Assembly: GCA_007258455.2 (NCBI GenBank)
Contig: VDFB02296858.1
Location: 55,891 to 119,890 of the forward strand
Direction: 5' to 3'
Length of the DNA stretch: 64,000 nucleotides
Source: Sequoia sempervirens
Lineage: Eukaryota; Streptophyta; Pinopsida; Cupressales; Cupressaceae
How positions within the stretch are numbered: the first letter of the stretch is position 1; each line of letters begins with the position of its first letter. Under the pieces are notes generated by a model. The model saw only the letters and a program-made list of their open reading frames with translations, did not search any database and was not told where the DNA came from. The translations under genes were made by a program, and so were the position numbers. Positions 12,871-25,800 of the stretch are shown in pieces.

Positions 12871-15120
12871 TTCCTACACATGGTATTGTTCCAAGTGCTT
12901 CACTATTGTGACCATGGCTAGTGTAGATGCATCTTCCTCATTTGAATCTATAAATCCATCTACCCACATTTTTTTATTATATTGTATGGATGGTTTGGCA
13001 AGTGGGTAGATAAAGAGTTCTTTAGTTTAGTCCCTATTGACACTTTGCGCCCCCCCAATAATTATAACTGATTAGAGATACCTTAATAGGTCATGGTGTC
13101 AATAGTGCTTTTGTTTGGGGTTCCCTTTCACTTTTTCCTTAGTTGATCACCTAAATAATAATCCAAAAATTGGCTACGAAAGATGGTCAAAGTTTCCTAG
13201 GAACCAACAACCAATGGTTCCCAATTCCCAATCCCAACATAAGCTTCAAAAAAAAAATCTACAACTACTTGTGTCCAATCCATCAAGGTTGATAAGAGGT
13301 CATTTTAAATGTTGTGGGAAATATTTTAAGGCATGAAATGATGCCCGTGCTTCTTTTAATATTACGAACATTCCTTTTTCTAACATACCATCTCCCCAAG
13401 CTACTACTGCAACAAGTTTCCTAGGTGGATTTGATTGATTGAAAAACCATAAAAGAAGATTGTTCTCTTCCCAATTGATCTAATCTAATATACACATGTT
13501 TGCAAGCCATTTTCTTATGATGATGACTAGGGTTGCTTCTCCTAGAACATGATCTAACATTTTCAATTCTCCTCTAGGCATGAAAGGCATCTTAGATTCA
13601 TTGTAAATGGGGTTCTTTCTTTTGCTTCACACAAAGACTTACAACTTTGCAACTCTTCTATCATAAATAGGCTCCATGCCTCTGAACTAATAAAATCTCC
13701 ATTTTTTACCTCTTCTTGCTTCTTTCACTTTATGTAAACTACTTACCTCTATGGATGAATGATTTTTTTATTATTCTCCCATGTGATATGCTATGTTAAG
13801 TTCTTTTGCAGTTGCTAAATTTGGATCAACTCTTCCCCTCTTAATGCTTTACAAATCCTAACCTTCATATACACCTCTAGGAGTCAATATAATAGAGGAT
13901 TTTGTAAGTTATTTTAGCGTATTATTATTTTCTTTGTGTTGTAGTGGGTAGGAAGAATCACATTTAATCTAGGTGCATCACCACCCTTCCCCTTTTATGC
14001 ATTCCTTCTTCCCCTTTTTCTTGAGAGATCAATAGGATAGGATTAATGATGTGTTGGGTTGGTCCATCACTACTACATCTAGGTTAGACAAGAGCCAACC
14101 TTCTCTAGAGTTTTGATCTCATTTGTACGGTCCCACACCTTGAGATCATTCCCATGTTTCATTAGAGTGTTGAAAAATAGCTTCAACAAGGGTGCAATTC
14201 TATGTTACAACAATTTTTGGCACACTCGATGGGATAGGTGTAATGAGTCTTACTTCATTCTACTAAGAACATTGGTGTAGCTCTTAGTAGTTGTAATCAT
14301 TAAATACATTATACAAGCATCTGGCAACTCTACAATCAAACACTAGTGATTATGTTGGTATGTTCTTAGTTTCTTTGGTCAAGCAGGCCTACTTACTCTT
14401 TTTAAATAATCCTTGAATGAATTATTAGCTCCATTGAATTCTTTAAACATGTCAAAATACTATGGAGAACATGCCTTTTTCCCCTCCATTTCATGAAAAC
14501 AAAAAATCTATGCCTCCCCATCAACAATATCAAACTAGGAATGTGTTTGGTTTCATCCCAAATAGCCATGTTACAGTAGGTTATTAACATTTTCTTAATT
14601 CTTACCTCCCAACCACCCCTTTTTGACCTTCTTAGTACCATGCACGTGCTTATCATCAACCACAAGAAGTTCGCTCTATGCCCCTTCAACATACTTACCC
14701 TCCTCCTCAACCTCCAAATTTGAATAGCTTGGAAAATTTTAGCATCAAAGACATAATGGTAGACTTCCAAGAATGGTTAAGGGCCATTGAATAAGAGAAA
14801 TATACAATCTATAGTAGGATCAACTTGCTTATCAAGCTCATCTTCCTATTAAAAAAATGAAAAAGCGAAGAAAACAACATGAGGAATACCTTGCAAGGTA
14901 GATTATTGCCAAGGAAGAATAAATCAAATAGTTAGCAACTTGGGAGAGACAACTCATGCAAGGAACTAAACTAGTCTCTCCCAAGCCTCACTACAAAATT
15001 CCAAGTTTCTAAGGTCTTCATCCCATGCAAGAACATATACCTACACAGACACAGTCTATTGTCCCAATAGAACATCCCTCTTAGAAGACTTTTCTTCCTC
15101 AAGAGATTCAATGAATCCTC
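12871..15120. other. repeat-like DNA, nothing firmly recognised
   Basis: I could read short plus-strand stretches such as 14640-14800, with Pro-rich HTYPPPQPPNLNS then VDFQEWLRAIE. This has the flavour of a retroelement gag leader but matches nothing I can name. The minus-strand frame 14402-14770 is basic and unrecognised. There are no LTR ends or splice-flanked exons. Confidence 0.35.
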
Positions 15121-15480
15121 CAAGATTCCCTACCAAATCAACTTGCTTGTCCTAACACTAGGGTAAACCCTCAAAACTGGTTTACAATTCGAGTGAGGAA
15201 GGAAAAGTTGCAAAAAATGACCCCGTGCAAAAAAAATTGGTTTTTGGGGTTCGAATGAACACTTTGGTTCAAGCGAACCAAAAAAGGGTTCAAATGAACC
15301 CTGGTTTGAGCAAATCCTTGGGGGTTCGCTCAAACCCCCCTGGTTCACCCGAACCCCCCTTTTCCCACCTTCTCACCTCTAGCACCAAAAAAGTCCAGAC
15401 TTTTGTGTTCAAGCTCGAGTTGAGGATGAAAATGGAGCAAACTTCACAGACCCAACTGGATGATGGCAGTCCTCGGAACG
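15121..15480. repeat. GGTTCG/CGAACC-rich repeat segment
   Basis: Between 15230 and 15360 the sequence alternates GGTTCG, GAACC, GGTTCAA and CGAACC blocks on both strands. This gives many small inverted repeats and overlapping open frames in three phases. A similar wording occurs at the ends of the 55317-56325 element and at 34693-34740. It is probably the end of a DNA element of related type, but no target duplication was found. Confidence 0.35.
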
Positions 15481-18400
15481 AGCTATCCAACGAATATAAT
15501 TTTAATATGTTTTGGTTTTATTATGTATTTTTTTTAGTTTTATTAAACATAGGTTTTTCACCAAAAATCAAGCTCTTTGTTCTGCACATGTGGAAAAATA
15601 GCAGATTATCAAAAAATTGAAAAACATGAGTGCACCAAATATTGAAGTCCTTGATCCAACAAAAAAAAAACAATTTTGATACATACAAAAAAAGTTATGC
15701 ATTATGCGGTCCGCCTATGTCTGAATTGTAATTGGTTTGACTTCAAAACTTGATTAAGGAAAAAATATTCAATAAAACACTATCTAACCAATTGGAAGCA
15801 CTAGATATCGTAGTTACAAATCCAAATTAAAAAAATATACAATTTTATCCTTCATGGGAAAAAAAGTTATTCGTTATATGGTGAGCATCACTCTTTAAAA
15901 ATGTTGTTTATTGAAAAAAAACGGTTTTCGAAGGAGATGGAAAAAGAAGTGTAATCTGATTCCAAAAATTTTGAAAAAATATATTTAGAATCTACAAACA
16001 AAATGTGACAAATCACTAGTTTGCATCATCTTTAAATTCTTCACGGTTTAGCCGCTATAGGTGCCCGAAAGTGAAGATTTAGTTAGAAAAAATTATTTCA
16101 GTGTCCAGTTTGGCCAAAAATTGTAAACCAGTATTGTGGGATCACCCACTATTTATCTTTTCAAAAGTGGACCTATTTTTTGGCAAGATAGATGGTTTAG
16201 TGAGTAGGTGTTCGAGGTAGGAGAAGAATTTATTTTTGGTGAACCTACATATTATGTGAAAATTAGAAAATTAGACCTGTTACAAGAAGGAAATGAACAT
16301 AATCAGTTGTGACCAAAAGGTACTAAGCAAGGAGGTGATGAAAATGAAGAATTGACAATCTTGTTTAATGAACTTCCTTATTTTATTGAAAAGGGTGAAG
16401 AGAACATTCTAATGTCAATGTCAACACAAATTTTGGGGCAGTAGAACAATACAAGTGACCATGATAATATTTTGGTCTATGAGGAGAGTGTACACATGCC
16501 TACATCAATAGGAGACTTTGAGCAATAGGCATTCCCTTTTGATGATTATGCAAATGAAGACTCCCTATTTGATGACACTTGCAACACCATGGACAAAGAG
16601 GACTGTGTACATAGCATAAAAAAAAATAGATGGATCAACTCACATAACTAATTATTGATTGACACTATTGCATCAATTGGATGCTAGTTCCCATATAAGA
16701 CACCTCCATTTGGTGTGGGCTCTACCAAGCACAAGAATTGATTAAAAATAGCATAAAATTATAAAAAAGTTGCATACCTCGTGCATGGTGACTCCCCACT
16801 TGACTTGGTCTCAAAGCTCTCATCCAATTTGGGGCAACAAAAATCTCATCTACACAACATTTTCACTCTCTAAGTGTTATGGGTGCTCAAATTTTCTAAA
16901 TATAAAAAAATGAAACTAAATAACTTGTATTTGAAAAAAATGACTTTATAGTAATTTAAAATTTTATTAAAGCACCTACTACATGAAAACCTTCATAAAT
17001 TCTTCAAATGAATTTGAATTTTTGTAACATTCTTTGTGTAGATCCTTATTTTTCCTTCTTCATTATGATATATTTTCCATTGTGTTGTTATTTTTTGGAA
17101 TAACCCTTTAGATAGCATTTTCACAACCTTTCTTTGAATTAAACAGTGGTGAATCAACTTTCATATTTTTGCCTCCTATAGGTAAGAAAAAATAGGAGGG
17201 TGAAAATATTCATGCTTATTTCTTTATAACCCATTTTATCAATATATCATTCTTCTCACCATTTTAAAATTCTTCTATTTGCTGCCTTAATTTTTGAGAT
17301 GATGTTCTTTTGGTCTTATAGGATTATATATATTTGTTTGACATTATGATTTTGCAATATTGCGGTATCTAATACTGTGGTTTTACAAGTTCTCAATTTG
17401 GTAGCATCATCCTTCCACTTGAAGAATTTTTGCATTCTCTATAGTATCCTTTTAGGTATTCTTGTCATTTGCTTTTAACATTTTATTTATGTACCTTAGT
17501 GTAGCTTATCACCTAGTATCATCAACTTGCTAAAGTGGGGGAAAAATGTAATGTAAAAAATTGTGTACCCTCATAATTTCATATTATGTTTTGAACCTAC
17601 TTTAGCATCCACTTTCATAACATGTTCTAGGTCCATTTGAGCTCAAACCTTGGCCTATTTCCCCTACACCAAGGTTTTCCCACATTTTGGATCGTAATGT
17701 CATTCTTATCTTTGTTCTAGGAAACGCATGTCAAATCTAAAGAATTTCTTCAAGACATGAGTGTGACGCATAGACATCCGCATAATGCACTAGCACCCCA
17801 AAAAATAAAATTCCAAACTTTGATTTTTTGCTCATCTATCCATTCCCACCTATTGTAATGCCCACTTAGTAATGTAATGCTCCATACTCATGTATTCAAC
17901 CAAACAAAATTTCCATTCCCTCTTTGGCAAAACAATATTTTGAATCTTGGAGGAAACTATGTTGAAATTTTTATTGAATGTTGGAGGACTTCCTCTTTGT
18001 TATATTCTCTTGCTCTACATGGTTGATTAAAGCTCTCACAAGATTGCCTAATTTGCACCTTTTAAATCCTCAAGGAGCTCTCCATTTGTGGTAATATTGT
18101 TCTTATTCATTTGAATAAATATTATTTTGTATTAATATTGCATCTCCCATTATTTATTGGGAAAATCTCTTTGGTTTAGACAACCAACTATTTGATTGAT
18201 TTCATACACTATGTTAGTCTTCCCCATAGAATAGGGTTGATACTAATAAATTAAGTGTGTATTGTTATTGCTATTAACTCCTAGATGCATGTAGGATAGA
18301 AGTGCATACATTTTTTTGTCGTTTCTTCTATTTGGTTATTCTTGGAGGTCAAAAGACCACAAAGTGCCAAACACTTATTTTTTTTCCTTGTGTTTACAAG

Positions 18401-18799
18401 TATTTCAAGAGCACTCAACTACACAAAGGTTGTGGGTGTTTTTGTGTTCATTGTTCATTTCTTCTTTTTGTTTAATGTGATGTAGTTATTTCCATTTCTT
18501 GCATTTCTTTATCAATTTCGTTATTTGGTAGCCTATTGGTGTGTTCCTATGCCTAATTTAACAAATTGGGTGAACTGCTAAGTTGAACTAACACATTTAT
18601 TTTCAGTTAGCAACACTTTAGTATTTTCTTTCATGCTTTTATCAAAGGAATGATATTTGTTTCTTAATTTAAAAAGCATTTATAGAGTTATTAAAATTAT
18701 TTTGCTCCTTTCATATTGAGTAGAGGCAAAATATTTTTATTTAAAGTTACATAATCCTCAATGTAAAATTGGAATCGTTTAGTTAGAGACCAATGTCTT
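15481..18799. other. AT-rich DNA, nothing firmly recognised
   Basis: A degenerate, acidic coding-like stretch can be read on the plus strand at about 16130-16650, with words such as FGEPTYYVKIRKLDLLQEGN and FDDYANEDSLFDD. It is broken by stops and matches no family I know. The rest (16650-18799) is AT-rich with short frames only. It may be the upstream part of the gypsy element that follows. Confidence 0.3.
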
Positions 18800-19207
18800 C
18801 TAACTATATTGAAATTCCCCTAATGCATGAGGATGGCTGACCTTATGGATTTGTTTGAGTGGCACAAAGTATTTTAGTAAAATAGAATTGAAGAACGAAT
18901 ATCATCATATATCAGAAAGAGAGAAGGTTATAAATGGAAGAGTACATTCAAGTCTACAAAAGGTTTATATGGGTGGTTAGTTATGCTATTTGGATTGATT
19001 AATGCACCTAATACTTCTATGAGACTAATGAATAAAGTATTGAAACTATATCTGAGTAAATTTGTTGTTGTATACTTAGATGACATTTTAATTTTGAGTG
19101 AGAATGAAGAGAAACACTTAAAGCTTATTAGGCTACTATTACAAAGGTTCAGAGAAGAAAATTTATTGATCAGTGAAGAAATGTAATCTCATTAAAAAAA
19201 GATAATA

Positions 19208-19222
19208 TTTCTCAATTTTGTT
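19208..19222. repeat. LINE target-site duplication, left copy
   Basis: TTTCTCAATTTTGTT is repeated exactly at 20907-20921. The 15-bp length is typical of LINE retrotransposition. Confidence 0.85.
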
Positions 19223-20906
19223 TTTGATAAGATAAGCAACATTTACAGGGTGACGTACCCTTAACACAGAGAGCCCAGAGGGCCAAAGGAAGAAACAAAC
19301 AGAGACAATTGACCGACAATTGTAGAACAACCAACAAAGATTAGACAACCCCAGAAGAGGGGACCAATCTGACTCCCTGAACTCGAGGCCTAGTAGAGGC
19401 AATGGATTTGGGGAGTGCCTTCATCTTCCACAGCACAACCGACCAGGAAGGCTTAGAATCGAAATCCACTGAGCGAGGCAAGGGGAGCAGATCCACAAAA
19501 GCCACCCTAGACAAGGAGCCATCACCCAGTGAGGGAGCCGACACAGAAGGAGAGGAGACAGGAGCAATCAAAGGACCAGCAGCGTCAAACAAAGAGAGAT
19601 GAGTAGGAATCGACAGCACAGTGACAACAAAAGGTTCCGCAAAAGGACTGGTCGGTAGAGGAGCCTGGATAGGCTCCGACACCAATGGGGCAGACAAGGG
19701 AGGGTTGCCCACCTCAGAGGAATCATCTGAAGAGGGATCAATTGTGAGGTGGTCCGAGAGAGCATTCTTCCACCAATTAGCAGCACCCTTGCAGCGAGCA
19801 AGAGGGTAGCCAGAGGCTAGGTGACCAATAGAGAAACAACGCCTGCACCGAAAAGGGAGACCCTCATAGTCCAGGAGTTATTTCCAAGGTCTGTCCTTCA
19901 CCATCAGAACCACATCACCATGGAGTGGTTTGGAGATGTCCAAATCGATTAAAATATGAGTCACCGTAGTATGCCCAAGGTCCCGAGTCGTAGAATCCAC
20001 CTTTAAAAAGCTACCAATGGCGTTGCCAATAGCCTCAAAGCAAGAATCCTCCCACAATTGGATGGGGAGATTTGACAGTCGAACCCAAACAAGTCTAATG
20101 TTCAAAGGCTCCGTAAGAGGATTGAAAGAGTGAGACCAAGGTCAAATGAACAACGAATGAACACCCCACATCCACACCCTATCCAACACTCTGTCACGAT
20201 CCTCCGAGGAAGAAAAAGCAACAGAGAAAAAACCTCTAGCACTGGGATAGAGATCAATTTGTCTCGAAACAATAGGCTTCCAGGAACCAGTAACTCATTC
20301 ATGGAGATCGAGTAGGGAGGGCCACAAATCGTTAAACCTACAGACCACAGTTTGTCGCACATAATACTCCTCGTTCTCAACAACCTCAGGCCCACAAACC
20401 ACAACAAGGAAGGCCCTACCACAAGGCAAAGGACGAACCCTAGCTGAAGCAGGACAAACCCTAGTCAAAGCCAAAGCAGGCATAGATCGCACACAATCCT
20501 TTAAAACTGCATCAGAAAAAGACTTGTATTTTCTACCATTAGCAGGACCACCAACAGTAGGGAATAGTAGGCAGCACCTCAGAGAGAAGATGAGCAGCAT
20601 TACTCTCCAAAGGAGAAGCAGTAGAACCCCCCAAAAAAGTAGGGGGAGCCCCAGCCAAAACTCCACCCCGACCACCAGGCAGCGGCAAACCATCCACACC
20701 CAATGCAACACCAAACTCCCCAACACGAAGGACACTACCCGACCCCAAAGTAGCCCCCATAGAGCCAGTTGCAGAGGGCATAAGCCCACAGAGCCGCCAC
20801 ACCCACCAACGCTTCCATAGGAACGAACGCAGTAAGCCATTGATCGTTCGTAGAAAGTCGTTGAACGACACAACGCCTTTCAACTCAGAGACATTTCAAA
20901 ATTTTG
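19223..20906 (-). mobile_element. ORF1-only LINE (non-autonomous), minus strand
   Basis: Perfect 15-bp target duplications flank this 1684-bp unit, which interrupts the gypsy reverse transcriptase frame. On the minus strand it encodes a LINE ORF1 in several shifted frames. An N-terminal Gly/Val-rich part (20883-20295) is followed by a DUF4283-like region (NIRLVWVRLSNLPIQLWED, 20105-19878) and KQLLDYEGLPFRCRRC with a zinc knuckle near 19810-19860. The last knuckle Cys is replaced by Tyr (GHLASGYP). A Ser/Pro-rich tail ends near 19341. After about 120 bp of 3' tail the unit stops at a short A run (CAAAAA on the minus strand). No endonuclease or reverse transcriptase is present. The base composition is clearly more GC-rich than the surroundings. 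At least four frame shifts make the ORF dead now. Confidence 0.8.
19341..20883 (-). pseudogene. LINE ORF1 protein remnant (DUF4283 and zinc knuckle)
   Basis: Read from 20883 downwards, the frame must change near 20540, 20400, 20105 and 19800 to follow one protein. The DUF4283-like part runs from about 20270 (SSSEDRDRVL, WMWGVHSSFD) through IGNAIGSFLKVDS to VVLMVKDRPWK at 19880. A CX2CX4H zinc knuckle follows, with the final Cys changed to Tyr. ORF1 proteins of plant LINEs bind their own RNA. The order and wording closely match the second ORF1 remnant at 57170-57900 ([14 protein letters not shown] there, KQLLDYEGLPFRCR here), so both belong to one lineage. Confidence 0.75.
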
Positions 20907-20921
20907 TTTCTCAATTTTGTT
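20907..20921. repeat. LINE target-site duplication, right copy
   Basis: TTTCTCAATTTTGTT is identical to 19208-19222. The gypsy reading frame continues directly after it. Confidence 0.85.
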
Positions 20922-22620
20922 AATTATGTTGATGGATTGAAGATGGATCATAAAATGTTAAAGCTATTGTTGAATGGCTTACAATAATAAGTATTTTGAC
21001 AATTAGATCTTTTCATGAATTAACTATTTTTTATAAATAAATAAAAAAGTTCATCGAAAAATATTAGAATTTGTGCACCAATTAATAAAACAATGAATGA
21101 AGATATAAAAAATCAAGTGGACAATTACAACTAATAAAAAAATTCAATTGTTAAAAAGAAAAGATGAAAGAACAACCTATGTTTGCTTTACCAAATTTTG
21201 ATAAATTATTTCAAAGTGATTGTGATGCAAGTTGGGAAATTAGATAATACCAAACGAATTACTTATTTTACAATCAAGAATTCTATACAATTGTGCAAGT
21301 GCTAAAAAATGGACACATTATTTATTGTCTAAAGAGTTTGTTTTATAAACTAATCATCAAGCATTGTAATATCTAAATAGTCAAAGCACATTGAACCAAA
21401 GACATGTCAAATGAGTTGACTTTTGTTAACTTATCCACTTGCATTGAGCCATACAAGTGGTAAATCTAATAGAATAGCAAATGTGTTGAGTAGAAAACAT
21501 AATTTGTTGATAGAAATGAGAATTTCAATTACTAGTTTTGATTAATTAAAAAATTGGATACAACTCATTGATTTTGTTAAGACATGGAAAACATGTGAGA
21601 CACTAGTAAGTGGAGATAGAACTAAATGTTTGGATTAATTAATTCAAAGTGATTTATTGTTTAAAGGAAACCAATTATGTATTCCTAAGAGTTCAATGAA
21701 AGAAAATCTTATTAGAAAATAAAAAATATTGGATTTTGGAATTGATAAAACATTGATATTGTAAGTGAACACTATTTTTTACCATAGATATATAAATATG
21801 TGAGAGGGCATGTTTGAAATTGTAGAATCTGTCAAGTTGTTAAGAGTAGTACTCAAAATATTGATTTGTGTGAGCCATATCTGATTCTAAAGAAATCTTG
21901 CAAGGACATTAGTATAGATTGTCTTACGATTGCCAAGAACTCAAATAGGTCATGACTACTTTTATTTTATTTTATAGATTTTTCAAGATGGCAATTTGTT
22001 ACTTGTAAAAAGACTAACAACAAGGTACACACCATTGATAGATTTTTCAAGAGTATTAGGTCAATCCATTGACAAATATTATAAAGTTAAATATTAATTT
22101 AGAAATTGGTTCAACATATCATCTACAAATAGTTAGAAACAAAAGTAGTGAATAGAGATTTGAAAACTTATTACGATGTTAATAAAAAAAGAGATAAGTC
22201 ATTGGTATTTAGCATTACTACATGTTAAATTCGCTTGTAATAATTCAATGAATAGAGGTTTATAAAACTTAATAAGATCTTCTTCAGATAAAAGATAGGA
22301 AATTAAGATTAAACATTTTTGCATGTTAAATTTAATTATAACAATGTTCAAAAATTAAGAGACTTTATTGCAAACCAAAAAAATGTTATATGAAGATTAT
22401 GTAGAGCATATAACAAATTTACATTAAGTAAAAATTCAATTAAAGAAAATGCAAATCAAGCAATGATATATCTAAGTAAAGAAAGGTTTCAACAAAGAAC
22501 ATGTAATAAGTTGAAAATAAAAAGTTGGTCTTTGCAACATTGTTGAAAATTTTGATTCATGTGAGTTGGAATTACAAAAGGGTCTTGATATTTGAAAGAG
22601 GTCTTGTTATATCACCAATA

Positions 22621-22871
22621 TTTAACTTTGTTGATTTACATGAATATCATGAAAGAGAATCAAAAGTTAACCAAATAAAAATAGATTGGAATAAATACAT
22701 GCCTAAACAGGAAGTAGAAGTTAAGGAGCTACTTCATACGAGGATTTAAAATTGTTAATTTATATGAATATTACGAAAGAGAATCAAAAGTTAACCAAAT
22801 AGAGATAGACTGAAATAAATAGGTGCTAGACAAGAAGTAGAAGTCAAGGAGATACTTCATAACGAGATAAG
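22621..22871 (+). repeat. tandem duplication of the gypsy pol C-terminal end
   Basis: About 120 bp is present twice, 22621-22749 and 22753-22871. Both contain GAAAGAGAATCAAAAGTTAA and AGGAAGTAGAAGTTAAGGAG or close variants. The second copy has extra stops, so the duplication probably arose after the element had died. Confidence 0.75.
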
Positions 22872-25800
22872 AAGAAACACCTGAAAAAAGATATATATAG
22901 ATGGTAAAGTATAAGGATAAGCCAGTTGAAAATTCTACAATGTTGCTTAATTTTATATATTCTTTACACGATATTAGAGAGGTATATTTCTTGAATGGTA
23001 CTTTAAGATCCCATTCTATATTTCGATTATATCTTACTCGCAATATTCAATCTACTTTATCTTTTAATTAAATCGAGGAATATGTAAATGATAAAAGTAG
23101 ATACTGAATATTGGTTTGATAAAAATTATAAACTTTTGGCTGTCAAATTGGTTTGATCCATATTATGAAAACTAACCCTCCCTGCAACTATTAATACAAT
23201 TTTTTGGCTATTTGCTTAGCATGCAACCTCTTGTATACAGGGGTTTGGGTTTCATCTACGTTGGTGTTTAGTTATTTCATAGTTTTTATGTGCCACAAGC
23301 TGTTACGGTTTTCCAGTCATCTCTACCTCAGACATACGTTCTTTAGAGTGCTATGTTGCCCCCAACATATATCTCCCCAGTTTAATGATGATATGAAATT
23401 GATTAGGTACATCATCTAGGGAAACTGAACATCTATACAAATTGCAAATGCAGTATATTTGAATGCCAACGACAAGCAAGAGAGGCAAAAGTCGACTCAC
23501 ATTTGGGATGACTATCATAACTTTAAGACATGTTAGTATGCGCCTACACGCTTCAAGTTCGTTCGGATTCCTTTCCTTTTGAACAGTTCTGTCCACCTTA
23601 AAATATCAGTTACCACCCTCCAGCTTGCCTTTTTTCACGTACATACTTATACTAAATATCTTGTGGCACTGAGACCCCGACCAATTTTGTTATTCTTTTC
23701 TTTCCTAGATTCTCCTTTGACGATCTCGTGCCTCTTCTTTGGTATGGGTACCTGGGAGGGGAGCCCAACATCGGAGAGCCAAAGCAGTGGCTCAAACCTG
23801 GGTCAACGTTGGTAGTCCCATAACTCTTTATGCATGAATTATTTTCTGATAGAGCATGCTGGAGTTTGCTTTACTTTCTGGTTTCTGTGGTTACAGCAAG
23901 CGTTTTTGCAAATGCAATGCAGCAAACATGAGATACGACGATCGCTTTCATTTTCTCAACGCAACACCACCTCCCTCCACCTACCTAGCTTAACCACATT
24001 TTTTCCTCTATAACATCTATAATATCTAGAGCAACTGCTAAACTACTAAAAGGTACAAGCGATACTTGTGTAATAAATGTGATCATAGTAAAAAAAAAAA
24101 GTCATGGCTGCACTGCAACTCGAACAAACCTTAAAAAAAATCAATCAAATCAACCACCTCTATTGGTGTGATTCAATGGCTCACAAAGAGCCTATCAGGT
24201 ATCAAGCCTGGCTGACTGCAAGGTCCAATTCTCTAAAGGATAAGATCAAGATCATGCCTGGGGAATCATGGATATCCCGGTCCTTCACACTAACGAATAC
24301 CGATGGGCTGCAAAAATATTCAGGATATTTATCCTCCCAACAAAAAAAACCTAAAAAAAAATCAATCAAAACTGTTTCCTAAATTTATTCAAATTTACTT
24401 GTTCTCAAAACTAAACTGAAAAAATTCTCATCATACAGGCATTATTTGTAGGGATTTCCAGTAGCTTTTGGCGTCTTGCATTTACAATTCCAATTCTAAA
24501 TTCAATTTCCTATGTTTAATACATTAAAATTCTTTGAAAGCATCTGATAAAAATGTTGCAAATTTCAATTTATATAACAAAATTATCTGTCACCAAATCC
24601 TCCACCATATAGTTGCTGCTCACAGAAATAAATACAAATTAGAAAGGCATGCCTCTCAGCCCGTCAGGACATAAACCATAATCAGCTTTGTCAACACAGG
24701 AAAAGATTCACTTTAATACATCTAAGAGATGGAAGATCTTTTTTATTTTTATTTTAAAATTAGAAAATTTAAATTATTCATATACAGGGCATTCACGATG
24801 GAGCTGAATTGAGAATTCACGTGAGTCAACACAAATTAAGTTTAACAAAATTTCATTGTTTTCATTGTCAATGCTGTGAGGTATGCTATATTATACATTT
24901 CTAACTTCCTTTGAATTGAGGATGAATTATTACAGTTCGTGTTCTTACTAGTGCTAGCTAGTGTCCCAACTTTGTTTGCATAGTAGGTTAACACCAGCTT
25001 GTGCTTGTATGCTCCGGTTCTACCAGCAATATGACCTCCAATTATATCAAAAATATTTCCTATCAGGCTCAGGTTGCTAATCTATTATCGCTGTTTTTAC
25101 CTTATGATGGATCCAGTAGAAGGATCTGAAATGCTTGAACGATAAACGTCCATGCTGTTGACTCCAGAGGCCTCTAAAATAACAGAACACTGCAAACAAG
25201 ACAACCTGAAAACTAAAAATAATTACCTATGATCCGTTGTCATTTCTCATCTAGTGTGTGTGAACTTCCTCCAGATTGTCCTATTTTCGTAGTTTAAAAC
25301 TTTCAGTAGAAGTTCACCTAATCATTGCAGGTATGGACTTAAATTTCCATTTCGTCTTGCGTGATAGCAAACTACATGAATTACTAGTGCATGCTCACAG
25401 TGGGAATTTTATATGATTTCATAAAATTATTCACTTATTACTAGGAATATACAACAATATGCATCTGATACTCTAACTTGTGGTTTCCAAATACTAATCC
25501 CCAAATATTTCAATTTCCTATTGCTCGTTACTTATCAGAAATACATATATGGTCCTGCATCTAGACTAGAAATGACCACTAAATGTGAGATAGAGTTATT
25601 GTATTGGAGAGGCAACATAATGATATTTGTTAATTGTCTCAGTCCATATATTCACAGGCAAACTACAGTCCGCTTTGAAAGAATTATTATTGGTCTACTA
25701 ACTTAGGATCAATGCAGATTGCCAGATTGGTTTTAATGCAGCAGAATTATCAACTATTCTCCTTAAAAGTTTTTTTTTCCAATTTCTGAGCTTTTTGCTT

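Larger units (their letters stand above)
18800..22871 (+). pseudogene. Ty3/gypsy pol polyprotein remnant, split by a LINE
   Basis: Reverse transcriptase is readable before the [34 protein letters not shown], then the catalytic YLDDILI (19071-19091). The reading resumes after the LINE with DGLKMDHKMLKLLL (20930-20975). RNase H follows at 21169-21520 (EQPMFALPNFDKLFQSDCDA, later HTSGKSNRIANVLSRK). Integrase remains are at 21690-22120 (WNCRICQVVKSS, then CKKTNNKVHTIDRFFKSI). The last part at 22560-22749 reads SPIFNFVDLHEYHE and IDWNKYMPKQEVEVKELLH, the usual gypsy C-terminal end. Stops and frameshifts occur throughout, so it is inactive. I found no LTRs. Confidence 0.8.

Noticed and set aside
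14402..14770. A 122-codon minus-strand frame
   Set aside because: It is basic and unrecognised. The plus strand at the same place reads equally plausible gag-like words, so no call was made.
20295..20883. Long minus-strand frames of 192 and 114 codons as a separate gene
   Set aside because: They are overlapping phases of the decayed LINE ORF1. Only one phase at a time agrees with the ORF1 order, and the whole unit lies between LINE target duplications.
24104..24382. A 92-codon frame starting MAALQLEQTLKKI as a small gene
   Set aside because: No recognised family, no conserved domain, and Lys-rich low-complexity end. It could be an exon of something unknown, but nothing supports that.
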